From Thermoleophilaceae bacterium (GTDB lineage: Bacteria; Actinomycetota; Thermoleophilia; Solirubrobacterales; Thermoleophilaceae): a DNA stretch of 64,000 nucleotides. The translations under genes and the position numbers were made by a program. Below are positions 33,464 to 42,808 of this stretch, one piece after another; the stretch's first letter is position 1; the number at the start of each line of letters is the position of its first letter. The DNA is taken from contig JAUJNT010000001.1 in the NCBI GenBank assembly GCA_030448005.1, forward strand, positions 721,904 through 785,903, given 5' to 3'. The notes below the pieces were generated by a model, which made no database searches, was not told where the DNA came from, and was given only the letters and a program-made list of their open reading frames with translations.

Positions 33464-34894
33464 CTAGGTCTTGAGGACCGCGAGCTCCTCGAGCGCGAAC
33501 TTCCCGTTCGCATCGTCGCTACGAGCCAAGGGGTAGTCACCGGAGAAGCACGCGTCACAGTGGGTCTCGCGCGTCCCGCGTATCGCCTCGTAGACCCCAC
33601 CGAGGGAGAGGTAGGCGAGCGAGTCGCAACCCAGCTCCTCCGCAATCTCCTCGACAGTGCGCCCGTGGGCCACCATCTCCTGCTTCGTGGACATGTCCAC
33701 GCCGTAGTGGCAGGGGTGGCGTATGGGTGGCGCGGAAATCCGCATGTGCACCTCCGCCGCGCCGGCCTCGCGCAGCATCCCGACGATCTGGCGCGTGGTG
33801 TTGCCGCGCACGATCGAGTCGTCCACCACCGCGAGCCGCTTTCCCTCCACGACCTCGCGCAGGGGGTTGAACTTCATCCTCAGGCCGTGCTTGCGCAACT
33901 CCTGGCCGGGCTGGATGAACGTGCGCGCCACATAGCGGTTCTTGATGAGCCCATCGTCGCGCGGCAGGCCCGAGGCCTTTGCGTACCCGGCGGCGGCGGC
34001 GTTGCCGGAGTCGGGGACCGCGATCACGACGTCTGCTTCCACGGGCGCCTCGCGCCACAGGATCTCGCCCATCTTGCGGCGCGAGACCTGGATGCGGTTG
34101 CCCTCGAGGATCGAGTCGGGCCGTGCGAAGTAGATGTGCTCGAAGACGCAGAAGGCCTTGCGAGGCGATTCGACCACCTGGCGGGTCTCGATGCCGCGAT
34201 CGCCGAGCGAGACCATCTCCCCCGGCGCCACCTCGCGCCACAGCTCGGCGTTGATGATGTCGAACGCGCAACTCTCCGACGCCACGCAGTAGCGCTCGCC
34301 GATCCGACCGAGCGAGAGCGGCCGCAGGCCGGCGCCGTCACGGAAGGCAACCACCGCATCCTCGGTCATCACCACCGTGGAGAAGGCACCCTCGAGCCGC
34401 GGCATCACGTCGGCCACCGCTTCCTCGATCGTGTCGGCCTCGTGGGTGGAGAGCAGAGCGGCGATGATCTCCGAGTCCGAGGTCGACCGAAAGGAGACGC
34501 CCTTCTCGGAGAGCTCCTCGTGCAGCTCGACGGCGTTGATGAGGTTGCCGTTGTGGGCAAGGGCGACCTGGTGGCGGTCGGGCCGCCAGACTGGCTGGGC
34601 GTTCTCCCAGGCGGAGGATCCGGTGGTGGAGTAGCGCACGTGCCCGATCGCCATCGCCCCGCCCAGCGCCCTCAGGTTGCGCTCGTCGAATACCTGGGAC
34701 ACGAGCCCCAGCTCACGCTCGATCATGATGCGACCGCCGTCGCAGGCGGCTATCCCCGCGGACTCCTGCCCGCGGTGCTGCAGCGCGTACAGGGCGAAGT
34801 ACGCGAGCTCGGCGACGTCGGACTCCGGCGCGTATACACCGAAGACTCCACATTCGTCGCGCGGTCCGTCGCGGTGGTCCAGGGGGTGGCTCAT
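33464..34894 (-). CDS. purF: Amidophosphoribosyltransferase
   Basis: 476 residues, ATG at 34894. First committed step of purine synthesis: PRPP plus glutamine to phosphoribosylamine. The N-terminus MSHPLDHRDGPRDECGVFGV shows a propeptide ending before the catalytic Cys (CGVFGVY). The glutaminase domain has GHVRYSTTG and AHNGNLIN; the PRPP site is VVDDSIVRGNTTRQIV. FeS-type Cys residues are near CDACFSGDYPL at the C-terminus. Length is normal. Confidence 0.97.
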   Translation of the reverse strand: MSHPLDHRDGPRDECGVFGVYAPESDVAELAYFALYALQHRGQESAGIAACDGGRIMIERELGLVSQVFDERNLRALGGAMAIGHVRYSTTGSSAWENAQPVWRPDRHQVALAHNGNLINAVELHEELSEKGVSFRSTSDSEIIAALLSTHEADTIEEAVADVMPRLEGAFSTVVMTEDAVVAFRDGAGLRPLSLGRIGERYCVASESCAFDIINAELWREVAPGEMVSLGDRGIETRQVVESPRKAFCVFEHIYFARPDSILEGNRIQVSRRKMGEILWREAPVEADVVIAVPDSGNAAAAGYAKASGLPRDDGLIKNRYVARTFIQPGQELRKHGLRMKFNPLREVVEGKRLAVVDDSIVRGNTTRQIVGMLREAGAAEVHMRISAPPIRHPCHYGVDMSTKQEMVAHGRTVEEIAEELGCDSLAYLSLGGVYEAIRGTRETHCDACFSGDYPLARSDDANGKFALEELAVLKT

Positions 34895-35020
34895 GCGCCC
34901 ACACCCAGCGTACCAGCGAGAACGGCGCCGTCAGGGGGGCTGGTCCCCAGGAGGAGGGCGCGCACCTGATCGGGCTGCCGACGGGAAGAACCTCGGTTCG
35001 TTCGCGCCTGCCTGCCGCCG

Positions 35021-35160
35021 GGCCGGGCTTTCGCCCGCCTTCCGGGCACAGGTTCGGCCGGCTTCCGCCCCGCCCGAACGGACCGGGCTTTCGCTCGCCT
35101 TCCGGGAAGAACCCCGGTCCCCTCCCACCCAGCCGGATCCGGCCGAGCTTCTGCCCGCCC
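35021..35160. repeat. 60-bp degenerate tandem repeats between purF and purL
   Basis: CCGGGCTTTCGCCCGCCTTC (35023 onward) recurs at 35083 with one change (both copies continue with CGGG to 24 bp) and in weaker form at 35143, each exactly 60 bases apart. Part of it (GGGCTTTCGCCC) can form a small hairpin. The flanking AAGAACC-type words also recur. The region is non-coding; it looks like a REP/BIME-like intergenic repeat. Confidence 0.65.
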
Positions 35161-35183
35161 CCTCAGCGGCCGGGGTCCCGCGC

Positions 35184-37403
35184 TCACCCGAAGGCCGCCG
35201 CCAGCGCGCCGGAAGCGCCACCCAGCTCGTCCAGGGACCACTCGAGGCCACCCTCGAGCGCAAGGGAGGCGCCCCCCACGGTGCCTATCGTGGCGACCGC
35301 GTCGCCCAGGCCGGCGGCGAGCGCGGAGAGCGCCTCGGGGGGACCGGAGACCACAAAGCGCCCCACGCCCTCGCCGAAGAGCCCGGTGAGGCGATCGGCC
35401 CCGTCGGGGGCCGACACCGAGGCCCCGATCCGGCCGGCGAGACAGCATTCCGCGAGCGCCACCGCGAGGCCGCCCTCGGCCACGTCGTGGATGCTCGCTA
35501 GCGTGCCGCCACGGGCGGCGCCGCGCACCTGCTCGATGCACTCCCAGACCGCCCCCACGTCGATGTCCGCAAGCCCCTGAGGAAGCTCTGCCCCATGCAG
35601 CTTGGCCAGCTCGGACCCGGCAAGCGAGGGTTGGAACCCGCGTGGCGATACCAGCGCGATCTCGTGGCCCTCCTCGGCGAATCCCAGCTGGGGCACGCTG
35701 CCGACGTCGGGCAGCCGGCCCACCATGCCGACCACCGGCGTCGGGTAGATCGGGGCGCCGCCCGACTCGTTGTAGAGCGACACGTTTCCTCCCACCACCG
35801 GCACGCCGATGCGGGTGAGCACGTCGGCCATGCCGGCCACGGAGCGCTCGAGCTGCCATGCCACGTGGGGCTTCTCAGGGTTGCCGAAGTTGAGGCAGTT
35901 GGTCAGGCCGAGCGGCTCCGCGCCCGCGCACGCAAGGTTGGCCGCGCACTCGAGCACCGCCTCCACCGTGCCGTGGTATGGATCGCACGCCACCCGCCGG
36001 CCGTTGCCGTCGATCGAGATGGCGATCCCCGGGCGTACGCCGTCCCCATCCTCGTCGGGATAGAGCTGAAGCACCGCTGAATCTGACTGCTGGGGGCGGC
36101 GCACCGTGCGGGACTGGACCAGGCAGTCGTACTGCTCGAACAGCGAGCGCCGCGAGCTCAGGTTGGAGGAGGAGAGCAGCGCGGGAAGCGCGTCGCGCGG
36201 GTCCTCTGACCGGAGCTTCCGGGCCGGGGCGCCGTAGATCTGACGCGCGGGCCTGGCCGGCTCGAGGTCATAGAGCGGGCAGTCGTCCACCAGAGCCTCG
36301 ACCGGCATGTCGCCCACAACGTGGTCGGCCCCCGCCCGGCTGTCGATCACCGTCAGGCGGCGGTCGGCCGTGACCTGTCCGATGGCCGTCGCACGGACCT
36401 CCCAGCGCGCGCAGACCGCCTCGAGCTCTGCCAGCTCGTCGGGCTCGATCACGCAGAGCATCCGCTCCTGGGACTCCGAGACCATGATCTCGAACGGCTC
36501 GAGGCCCTGCTCTCGCAGCGGCACCCTGCCGACGTCGATCTCGAGCCCGACCTCTCCCTTGGATGCCATCTCCGCCGCGCTCGACGACAGCCCGGCGGCC
36601 CCCAGGTCCTGCAGGGAGCGCAGAGTCCCGCGGTCGAGCAGCTCGAGGCAGCACTCGAGCAGCCGCTTCTCTTCGAACGGGTCCCCGATCTGCACCGTGG
36701 GGCGCTTCGAGGCGTCGTCCTCCCCGAGCTCCGCGCTTGCCAGCACCGAGGCGCCGCCGATCCCGTCGCGGCCGGTGCGCGCGCCCATGAGCACCAGCAG
36801 GTTGCCGACACCCGCGGCCGCGCTGCGCATGAGCCGGTCCGCGGGAGCGATGCCGAGGCACATGGCGTTCACGAGGCAGTTCTGCTCGTAGGGCGCCTCG
36901 AAGTACACCTCGCCTCCGACGGTGGGAACACCGATCGAGTTGCCGTAGTGGCCGATACCTGACACCGCCCCGTTCAGCAGATAGCGCGACCGTGGCGAGG
37001 CCAGCTCCCCGAAGCGCAGCGAGTCGAGAATGGCGATCGGCCGGGCTCCCACCGCGAACACGTCGCGCAGGATGCCTCCCACCCCGGTGGCCGCGCCCTC
37101 GAAGGGCTCCACGGCGCTCGGGTGGTTGTGGGACTCCACCTTGAACGCGATCGCCTGGCCGTCGCCCACGTCCACCGCGCCCGCGTTCTCGCCGGGGCCC
37201 ATCAGCAGGTGAGGGCCCTCGGTGGGCAGGCGCCCGAGCAGCTTCTTCGAGTGCTTGTAGGCGCAGTGCTCGGACCACATGAGCGAGAACACCGCGAGCT
37301 CGACCCCGTTGGGCTCGCGGCCCAGCTTCTCGATGATCAGCTCGTACTCGCGGTCGGTGAGGCCGAGCTCGCGGTGGCGGGACGCGGCCGGGCCGGCGCT
37401 CAC
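35184..37403 (-). CDS. purL: Phosphoribosylformylglycinamidine synthase subunit PurL
   Basis: 739 residues, ATG at 37403. Small-type PurL, the ATP-dependent synthetase subunit that works with PurQ and PurS. Conserved text: LGREPNGVELAVFSLMWSEH then CAYKHSKKLL, GDGQAIAFKVESHNHPSAVE, PFEGAATGVGGILRDVFAVG, ARPIA, LQDLGAAGLSSSAAEMASKG, VVGGNVSLYNESGG, SIHDVAEGGLAVALAECCL. Its start overlaps the purQ stop by four bases. Confidence 0.97.
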   Translation of the reverse strand: MSAGPAASRHRELGLTDREYELIIEKLGREPNGVELAVFSLMWSEHCAYKHSKKLLGRLPTEGPHLLMGPGENAGAVDVGDGQAIAFKVESHNHPSAVEPFEGAATGVGGILRDVFAVGARPIAILDSLRFGELASPRSRYLLNGAVSGIGHYGNSIGVPTVGGEVYFEAPYEQNCLVNAMCLGIAPADRLMRSAAAGVGNLLVLMGARTGRDGIGGASVLASAELGEDDASKRPTVQIGDPFEEKRLLECCLELLDRGTLRSLQDLGAAGLSSSAAEMASKGEVGLEIDVGRVPLREQGLEPFEIMVSESQERMLCVIEPDELAELEAVCARWEVRATAIGQVTADRRLTVIDSRAGADHVVGDMPVEALVDDCPLYDLEPARPARQIYGAPARKLRSEDPRDALPALLSSSNLSSRRSLFEQYDCLVQSRTVRRPQQSDSAVLQLYPDEDGDGVRPGIAISIDGNGRRVACDPYHGTVEAVLECAANLACAGAEPLGLTNCLNFGNPEKPHVAWQLERSVAGMADVLTRIGVPVVGGNVSLYNESGGAPIYPTPVVGMVGRLPDVGSVPQLGFAEEGHEIALVSPRGFQPSLAGSELAKLHGAELPQGLADIDVGAVWECIEQVRGAARGGTLASIHDVAEGGLAVALAECCLAGRIGASVSAPDGADRLTGLFGEGVGRFVVSGPPEALSALAAGLGDAVATIGTVGGASLALEGGLEWSLDELGGASGALAAAFG

Positions 37404-38068
37404 GCCGGCACGAGCCCTGCCGCGAGCGACTCGAACAGCCTGCCGCCGTCGGTGGAACCGGTGAGCGGATCGACGGCGTGCTCGGGATGGGGCATCAGGC
37501 CCATCACGTTGCGCTCGCGGTTGGTGACCGCGGCGATGTCCCGCGCCGAGCCGTTGGGGTTCTGCCCGTGGCGGTAGCGCAGCACGACCTGGCCGTCCGC
37601 TTCGAGCCTGTCGAGCACCTCCTCCGACGCGTAGTAGCGGCCGGTCGTGTGCTTGACCGGGATCGAGAGCACCTCACCCCACTCGCACGCGCGCGTGAAT
37701 AGGCTGGCGGCACTCGCAACCTCCACCTCCACCTGCCTGCAGAGAAAGCGGCGGCCGGTGTTCGGCAGGAGCGCGCCGGGCAGGAGCCCCGCCTCGCAGA
37801 GCACCTGGAAGCCGTTGCAGATTCCGAGCACGGCGCCGCCGGCGGCGGCGAACCGCCCCACCGCCTCCATCACCGGCGAGAAGCGCGCGATGGCGCCGCA
37901 GCGGAGGTAGTCGCCATAGGAGAAGCCACCGGGGATGACCACCGCGTCGGCATCTCCCACCGTGCGCTCGCCATGCCACAGGAGCTCCGCCTCGCCGAAG
38001 CGACGGCACGCGAGTAGCGCGTCGACCTCGTCGCAGCTGCCCGGAAAGCGGACCACCCCGAACCTCAC
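37400..38068 (-). CDS. purQ: Phosphoribosylformylglycinamidine synthase subunit PurQ
   Basis: 222 residues from the GTG at 38068, which overlaps the purS stop (GTGA). Class I glutamine amidotransferase that feeds ammonia to PurL. It has VVIPGGFSYGDYLRCGAIAR, the nucleophile elbow GICNGFQVLCEAGLLPG (Cys in GICNG), and the His-Glu pair in MGLMPHPEHAVDP. Normal length. Confidence 0.97.
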   Translation of the reverse strand: MRFGVVRFPGSCDEVDALLACRRFGEAELLWHGERTVGDADAVVIPGGFSYGDYLRCGAIARFSPVMEAVGRFAAAGGAVLGICNGFQVLCEAGLLPGALLPNTGRRFLCRQVEVEVASAASLFTRACEWGEVLSIPVKHTTGRYYASEEVLDRLEADGQVVLRYRHGQNPNGSARDIAAVTNRERNVMGLMPHPEHAVDPLTGSTDGGRLFESLAAGLVPA

Positions 38069-38310
38069 GAGGCAGGGTCGGCCGCGGGCTCGAGCAAGAG
38101 CACCTCGTAGTCCTCGATGAGCGGGTTTGCCAGCAGCCGCTCGCACATCTCCTCGATGCCGGCCGTGTCCTCCAGCTCGAGCTCCACCATCCGCCCGACC
38201 CGCACGTTGGACACGCCCTCGAAGCCGAGCGCCGGAAGCGCCCGCTCGACGACCTGGCCCTGGGGGTCGAGGATGCCCTCCTTCGGGCGGATCAGCACGC
38301 GCGCCTTCAC
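38065..38310 (-). CDS. purS: Phosphoribosylformylglycinamidine synthase subunit PurS
   Basis: 81 residues from the GTG at 38310 that overlaps the purC stop (GTGA). The small structural subunit bridging PurL and PurQ: VLIRPKEGILDPQGQVVERA; LPALGFEGVSNVRVGRMVEL; ERLLANPLIEDYEVLLLE. Both ends overlap neighbours by four bases, so purC-purS-purQ-purL are coupled. Confidence 0.94.
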   Translation of the reverse strand: MKARVLIRPKEGILDPQGQVVERALPALGFEGVSNVRVGRMVELELEDTAGIEEMCERLLANPLIEDYEVLLLEPAADPAS

Positions 38311-39233
38311 CGCGCCGCACCGCTGCGATCGAGCCAGTGCGAGAACGGCTCCCCGGCGATCCGCTCGTACGCGTCGATGTACAGCTTGCGGGTGCGGTCG
38401 ACGACCTTCGTCGGCAATGGCGGCGCGGGCGGCGTCTTGTCCCACCCCGAGCTCGCGGCCCAGTCGCGCACGTACTGCTTGTCGAACGAGGGCTGGGGGC
38501 GCCCCGGGGTGTAGCCCTGCGCCGGCCAGAAGCGCGAGGAGTCCGGGGTGAGCACCTCGTCGGCGAGCACGAGCGTGCCGTCGGGGCGGCGGCCGAACTC
38601 GAACTTGGTGTCGGCGAGGATGATCCCACGCTCGCGCGCGTGCGCGGCACCGAAGGAGTAGAGCTCGATCGACAGGCGCCGCACCTCCTCGAGGAGGGCG
38701 CGATCACCGACGATCTCGGCGGCGCGGTCGAAGCTCACGTTCTCGTCGTGGTCGCCGATCTCCGCCTTCGTGGCAGGGGTGAAGATAGGCTCGGGCAGGC
38801 GATCCGACTCCTGAAGCCCGTCGGGGAGGGGGATGCCGCACACCGTGCCCGTGGCCAGGTAGTCCTTCCAGCCCGAACCGGTTATGTAGCCCCGCACGAC
38901 GCACTCCACCGGCAGCATGTCGAGCCGCTCCACGAGCAGCCCGCGCCCGCGGCACTCCCCCGGCATCTCCGTGTAGGAGACGAGGTGGTTGGGGCAGATC
39001 TCCCGCGTGCGGTCGAACCAGAACGTGGACAGCCCGGTGAGCACACGTCCCTTGTCCGGGATGGCGGTGGGATGCACCACGTCGTAGGTGGATATCCGGT
39101 CCGAGGCCACCAAGAGCAAGCGATCCTCGCCCACGGCGTAGATGTCGCGGACCTTGCCCTGGGCGAGCAGATCCATGCTTTCGAGCGCGCCGGCCTCACT
39201 CACCCTGCTGAATCTAACAAGCCGCCCCGTCAC
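38307..39233 (-). CDS. purC: SAICAR synthase
   Basis: 308 residues from the GTG at 39233; a second GTG at 39203 would give a protein starting nearer the conserved part. It couples CAIR with aspartate using ATP. Conserved text: LLAQGKVRDIYAVGEDRLLL, VASDRISTYDVVHPTAIPDKG, VECVVRGYITGSGWKDYLAT, KAEIGDHDENVSFDRAAEIV, IILADTKFEFGRRPDGTLVL, ADEVLTPDSSRFW, SFDKQYVRDW. The long (about 300-residue) type. Confidence 0.96.
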   Translation of the reverse strand: MTGRLVRFSRVSEAGALESMDLLAQGKVRDIYAVGEDRLLLVASDRISTYDVVHPTAIPDKGRVLTGLSTFWFDRTREICPNHLVSYTEMPGECRGRGLLVERLDMLPVECVVRGYITGSGWKDYLATGTVCGIPLPDGLQESDRLPEPIFTPATKAEIGDHDENVSFDRAAEIVGDRALLEEVRRLSIELYSFGAAHARERGIILADTKFEFGRRPDGTLVLADEVLTPDSSRFWPAQGYTPGRPQPSFDKQYVRDWAASSGWDKTPPAPPLPTKVVDRTRKLYIDAYERIAGEPFSHWLDRSGAAR

Positions 39234-39262
39234 TCAGGCACCCGCGCGACGGGCAAACTGCC

Positions 39263-40546
39263 TCAGTTTGGGAGGTCATCGAGGCGCCCGACGATCTCCC
39301 GGGCGTGGCGCACGAACGCGCGCGGGTCGAAGATCGCGTCCAGGTCGAGCTCGGGGGCGGCGTCGGCCAGCAGCCCGCGAAACGGCGTGCGCTCCTGCCA
39401 CGCGCGCCGCGCGCTCTCCTGCACGATGCGGTAGGCCTCATCACGCGGGCGACCCGACTCCACCAGCGCGAGCAGGGCGCGCTGGGAGAAGAGCGCGCCG
39501 TGGGTGGCCTCGATGTTCTCCCTCATCCGGTCTACGTGCACCGTCATGCCGTCCACCACGCGGATCGCCAGATGCTGGGCGTAGTCGAGCAGGATGGTGG
39601 CGTCCGCCAGCGCCACGCGCTCGACCGATGAGTGCGAGATGTCGCGCTCGTGCCACAGCGCCACATCCTCCAGCCCGGCCTGCGCGTAGCCCCGCAGCAG
39701 CCGAGCGAGGCCGGTGATCCGCTCGCTCACGATCGGGTTTCTCTTGTGCGGCATGGCCGACGAGCCCTTCTGCCCGGAGCGGAAGGGCTCTTCGACCTCG
39801 CGGACCTCGGTGCGCTGGAGGTGGCGCACCTCCGTGGCAAAGCGCTCGAGGCCAGCACCGGCCAGGGCAACGGCTGCGAGGAGCTCCGCGTGGCGATCGC
39901 GCGCCACGACCTGGGTCGACACGTCCTCCCGTGCGAGGCCGAGCCGGCTCAGCACCGCCGCCTCCAGGTCGGGACCGGTGGCCGCGTAGGTGCCGACCGC
40001 GCCCGACAGCGCACCCACCGAAGCGCCGCGCGCCGCCCTCTCGAGGCGCTCAAGGTTGCGCTGAGCCTCGAAGGCAAACCCCGCGAGCTTCACCCCGAAG
40101 GTGGTGGGCTCGGCATGCACGCCGTGCGTGCGGCCCACGCAGAGGGTGCCCTCGTGCTCGCGCGCGCGCCGCACCAGGGCGTCGCGGAAGGAGCGGGCGC
40201 CCTCCGTCAGCAGGCTGCCCGCCTGGCTCAGCTGCAGGGCGAGCGCCGTGTCGAGCACGTCGGAGGAGGTAAGGCCGTGGTGCACCCAGCGGCCAGCCTC
40301 TCCGACCGAGGCCGCCACCACGTCCACGAAGGCGGCCACGTCGTGGTCCGTTACCCGCTCGCGCTCGGCCACCGCCTCGACGGTGAAGGACGCCCGCTCC
40401 CGGATCGCGATGGCGTCCTCGGGAGGCACCACGCCCCGCTCGGCCAGGGCGTCGGTCACCGCGAGCTCCACCCGCAGCCAGGTCTCGAGCTTGCGCTGCT
40501 CGGACCAGATCGCCCCCATCTCCGGGCGCGTGTAACGGGATATCAA
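39263..40546 (-). CDS. purB: Adenylosuccinate lyase
   Basis: 427 residues. I chose the TTG at 40546 because the family begins MIxRYTRPEM and this codon precedes [18 protein letters not shown], with AGGTG a few bases before. It acts twice in purine synthesis (SAICAR to AICAR; adenylosuccinate to AMP). Fumarase-superfamily motifs: [52 protein letters not shown] and the signature loop [20 protein letters not shown]. Normal length. Confidence 0.96.
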   Translation of the reverse strand: MISRYTRPEMGAIWSEQRKLETWLRVELAVTDALAERGVVPPEDAIAIRERASFTVEAVAERERVTDHDVAAFVDVVAASVGEAGRWVHHGLTSSDVLDTALALQLSQAGSLLTEGARSFRDALVRRAREHEGTLCVGRTHGVHAEPTTFGVKLAGFAFEAQRNLERLERAARGASVGALSGAVGTYAATGPDLEAAVLSRLGLAREDVSTQVVARDRHAELLAAVALAGAGLERFATEVRHLQRTEVREVEEPFRSGQKGSSAMPHKRNPIVSERITGLARLLRGYAQAGLEDVALWHERDISHSSVERVALADATILLDYAQHLAIRVVDGMTVHVDRMRENIEATHGALFSQRALLALVESGRPRDEAYRIVQESARRAWQERTPFRGLLADAAPELDLDAIFDPRAFVRHAREIVGRLDDLPN

Positions 40547-40553
40547 GCGGCAC

Positions 40554-41102
40554 CTATGCGTCGAGGATCTTCGCGGCCAGCACCGCCGCGTTGCGCGCGC
40601 CGTCCACCCCGACACAGCCCACCGGCACGCCCGGCGGCATCTGCGCGATCGCCAGCAGCGCGTCGAGGCCGCCGGCGATCGAAGTGCTCGAGGTCAGGGG
40701 GACGCCGATCACGGGAAGGTCCGTATGCGCGGCCACCACCCCCGGGAGGGCAGCCGCGAGGCCCGCCCCGGCGATGATCACCCGCAGGCCCCGGCCTCGC
40801 GCGTTCCTGGCGTACTCGGTGACCACGTCGGGATCCCGGTGGGCGCTCATCACGCGCACCTCGCTCAGGATCGAGCGGTCGTCGAGCTCCTTCTTTGCCT
40901 TCTCCATCACGGCCATGTCGCTCTTTGACCCCATCACGATCCCCACGCGCGGGGCGTCCACCTCGAGGTCGTCGAACTCGTGCTCCACCTGGGTCTCCAC
41001 CTCAGGGGCCGCCAGCGGCGCCGGGGCCTCGGGGATCGGGACCTCGGGGATCGGGACCTTGGGGGTCGGGACCTCAGGGGTCGGGGACTCGCTCTCCTCC
41101 AT
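40554..41102 (-). CDS. purE: N5-carboxyaminoimidazole ribonucleotide mutase with repetitive N-terminal arm
   Basis: 182 residues, ATG at 41102 behind GGAGGTG; the start overlaps the purD stop. The core (VGIVMGSKSDMAVMEKAKKE; VRVMSAHRDPDVVTEYARNA; VIIAGAGLAAALPGVVAAHT; LPVIGVPLTSSTSIAGGLDA; QMPPGVPVGCVGVDGARNAA) is a normal class I PurE. About 50 extra residues precede it, with five-residue repeats of VPxPE type. No purK is seen in the window. The arm could be a linker or docking region. Confidence 0.93.
   Translation of the reverse strand: MEESESPTPEVPTPKVPIPEVPIPEAPAPLAAPEVETQVEHEFDDLEVDAPRVGIVMGSKSDMAVMEKAKKELDDRSILSEVRVMSAHRDPDVVTEYARNARGRGLRVIIAGAGLAAALPGVVAAHTDLPVIGVPLTSSTSIAGGLDALLAIAQMPPGVPVGCVGVDGARNAAVLAAKILDA
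41028..41087 (-). repeat. Four 15-bp tandem repeats coding the PurE arm
   Basis: Units CTCGGGGATCGGGAC (41028 and 41043, identical), CTTGGGGGTCGGGAC (41058) and CTCAGGGGTCGGGGA (41073) encode VPIPE, VPIPE, VPTPK and PTPE-type repeats in frame on the minus strand. Confidence 0.85.
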
Positions 41103-42382
41103 CACACCTCCACGTGATCGACCGCTCGGGCCGCGATGTCCCGGCGCATTTGCTTGCCATCGAATTGGATCCGGTCCGCTGCGGCGTAGGCCCTGTCCCT
41201 GGCCTCGCCGGGCGTGCCGCCGATTCCCGTCACGTTGAGCACGCGGCCGCCCGCGGTCACGATGTGGCCGTCCTGCTCGGCGGTGGCGGCGTGCAGCACC
41301 TCCACCTCGAGCGAGTCGATCGAGCGCAGTCCGCGGATCTCGTCCCCGCTCGAGGAGGACTCCGGGTACCCGCGCGAGGCCAGCACCACGGTGACCGCCC
41401 ACTCCGAGGCCCACTCCATCTGCCTGTCCGCCAGCCCTCCCGGACGGGTTGAGCTCTCGAGCAGGTCGAGCAGATCCGAGCGCAGGCGCGGCAGCACCGC
41501 CTGGGTCTCGGGATCACCGAAGCGGCAGTTGTACTCGAGCACCTTGGGCCCGTCGGCGGTCATCATCAGGCCGGCGTAGAGGACGCCGTGGTAGGGACAG
41601 CCCCTCTTGCGCATCTCGTCCACAACGGGCTGGTGCACCGCGCGCGCCAGCGCGTGGGCGTGGTCGGCGGAGATGCCCGGCACGGGCGAGTAGCTGCCCA
41701 TGCCGCCGGTGTTCGGCCCCTCGTCCCCGTCGAAGATCCGCTTGTAGTCCTGGGCCGGGGCCATCGGGACGGCCCGCTCGCCGTCGCAGAGCGCCAGCAG
41801 CGAGATCTCCTCGCCATCCAGGAACTCCTCGAGGACCACCTCCGTGTGCCCGAAGCGGCGCTCGGTGAAGAACTCCTCGACTGCCGCCCGCGCGGCCGGT
41901 TCGTCCTCGCAGACGATCACGCCCTTGCCGGCGGCCAGGCTGTCGGCTTTGAGTACCGCCGGATAGGAGGCGCAGGGGATCTGATCGAGCGCCTCGCGCC
42001 TGCTCCGCAGCACGGTGTACGCGGCGGTCGGGATCCCCAGCTCGCGCATGAGCTCCTTCGCGTAGCGCTTCGATCCCTCGACCCTGGCCGCGGCCGCCGA
42101 GGGCCCGAAGGCGCGCACGCCCGCCTCCCGGAGGGCGTCCACCAGGCCCGCCACGAGCGGGGCCTCGGGGCCCACCACCACCAGGTCCACCTCCCGCTCG
42201 GTGGCGGCGCCGACGATCCCGTCGATGTCCTCCACCGCCAACTCCAGGCACTCCACCCTGTCCTTTTCGATGCCCGCGTTGCCGGGCGCGCACAGCACCT
42301 CGGGGTTCCTGCGGCTGCGCATGAGGGATCGCACGATCCCGTGCTCGCGGCCGCCGCCGCCTATCACGAGGACTCGATGCAC
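41102..42382 (-). CDS. purD: Phosphoribosylamine-glycine ligase
   Basis: 426 residues from the GTG at 42382 (GTG CAT CGA GTC), which gives the usual N-terminus VHRVLVIGGGGREHGIVRSL and has GGGGA upstream; an in-frame ATG at 42412 would add 10 residues. ATP-grasp enzyme of the second purine step: VVGPEAPLVAGLVDALREAG, VRAFGPSAAAARVEGSKRYA, YPAVLKADSLAAGKGVIVCE, GEEISLLALCDG, GPNTGGMGSYSPVP, VLEYNCRFGDPETQAVLPRL. Confidence 0.95.
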   Translation of the reverse strand: MHRVLVIGGGGREHGIVRSLMRSRRNPEVLCAPGNAGIEKDRVECLELAVEDIDGIVGAATEREVDLVVVGPEAPLVAGLVDALREAGVRAFGPSAAAARVEGSKRYAKELMRELGIPTAAYTVLRSRREALDQIPCASYPAVLKADSLAAGKGVIVCEDEPAARAAVEEFFTERRFGHTEVVLEEFLDGEEISLLALCDGERAVPMAPAQDYKRIFDGDEGPNTGGMGSYSPVPGISADHAHALARAVHQPVVDEMRKRGCPYHGVLYAGLMMTADGPKVLEYNCRFGDPETQAVLPRLRSDLLDLLESSTRPGGLADRQMEWASEWAVTVVLASRGYPESSSSGDEIRGLRSIDSLEVEVLHAATAEQDGHIVTAGGRVLNVTGIGGTPGEARDRAYAAADRIQFDGKQMRRDIAARAVDHVEV

Positions 42383-42412
42383 CGCGTCCCCGGGGTGGTA
42401 GAGACCGCACAT

Positions 42413-42694
42413 TCAGAGGGCCGAGATGAAGTCGTCCACCGGGATGGCCATCAGCGACTCGTAGCGCGCGGTCCCGCGCGAGCCGAGCTCGAGCGACACG
42501 CGGGCCATGGTGACCTCGTCGGGCGCCTCCACCACGTTCACGAAGTCGAACCGGCCGAGCACGGCCCACTGCGCCTTGACCTGCGCGCCGAGTTGCTCGA
42601 TCTCCCTGTTCACCTCGCGTATGCGCGCCGGGTTGTTCTTGATGGTCTGGACACCGTCGGGCGTGAGGGTGCTCAGGAGTACGAAGGTGGGCAA
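42413..42694 (-). CDS. GYD-domain protein
   Basis: 93 residues from the TTG at 42694, which has AAAGGA about seven bases upstream and gives the family start MPTFVLLSTLTPDGVQTI. The rest (KNNPARIREVNREIEQLGAQ; WAVLGRFDFVNVVEAPDEVT; GTARYESLMAIPVDDF) matches the ferredoxin-like GYD family (here GRFD in place of GxYD). Role unknown. It is the first gene of the minus-strand purine block. Confidence 0.82.
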   Translation of the reverse strand: MPTFVLLSTLTPDGVQTIKNNPARIREVNREIEQLGAQVKAQWAVLGRFDFVNVVEAPDEVTMARVSLELGSRGTARYESLMAIPVDDFISAL

Positions 42695-42808
42695 GGAGAG
42701 ATCCTTTCGGTCGGTCGTCCCTGTTCTCTCAGGTTTCCCTTGCCAGTTCAAGGGAGCCGCGCAAATCCGGCGTGCTCCCGTCCGCGTCCGGGGCGCGGCG
42801 GCGGAGGG

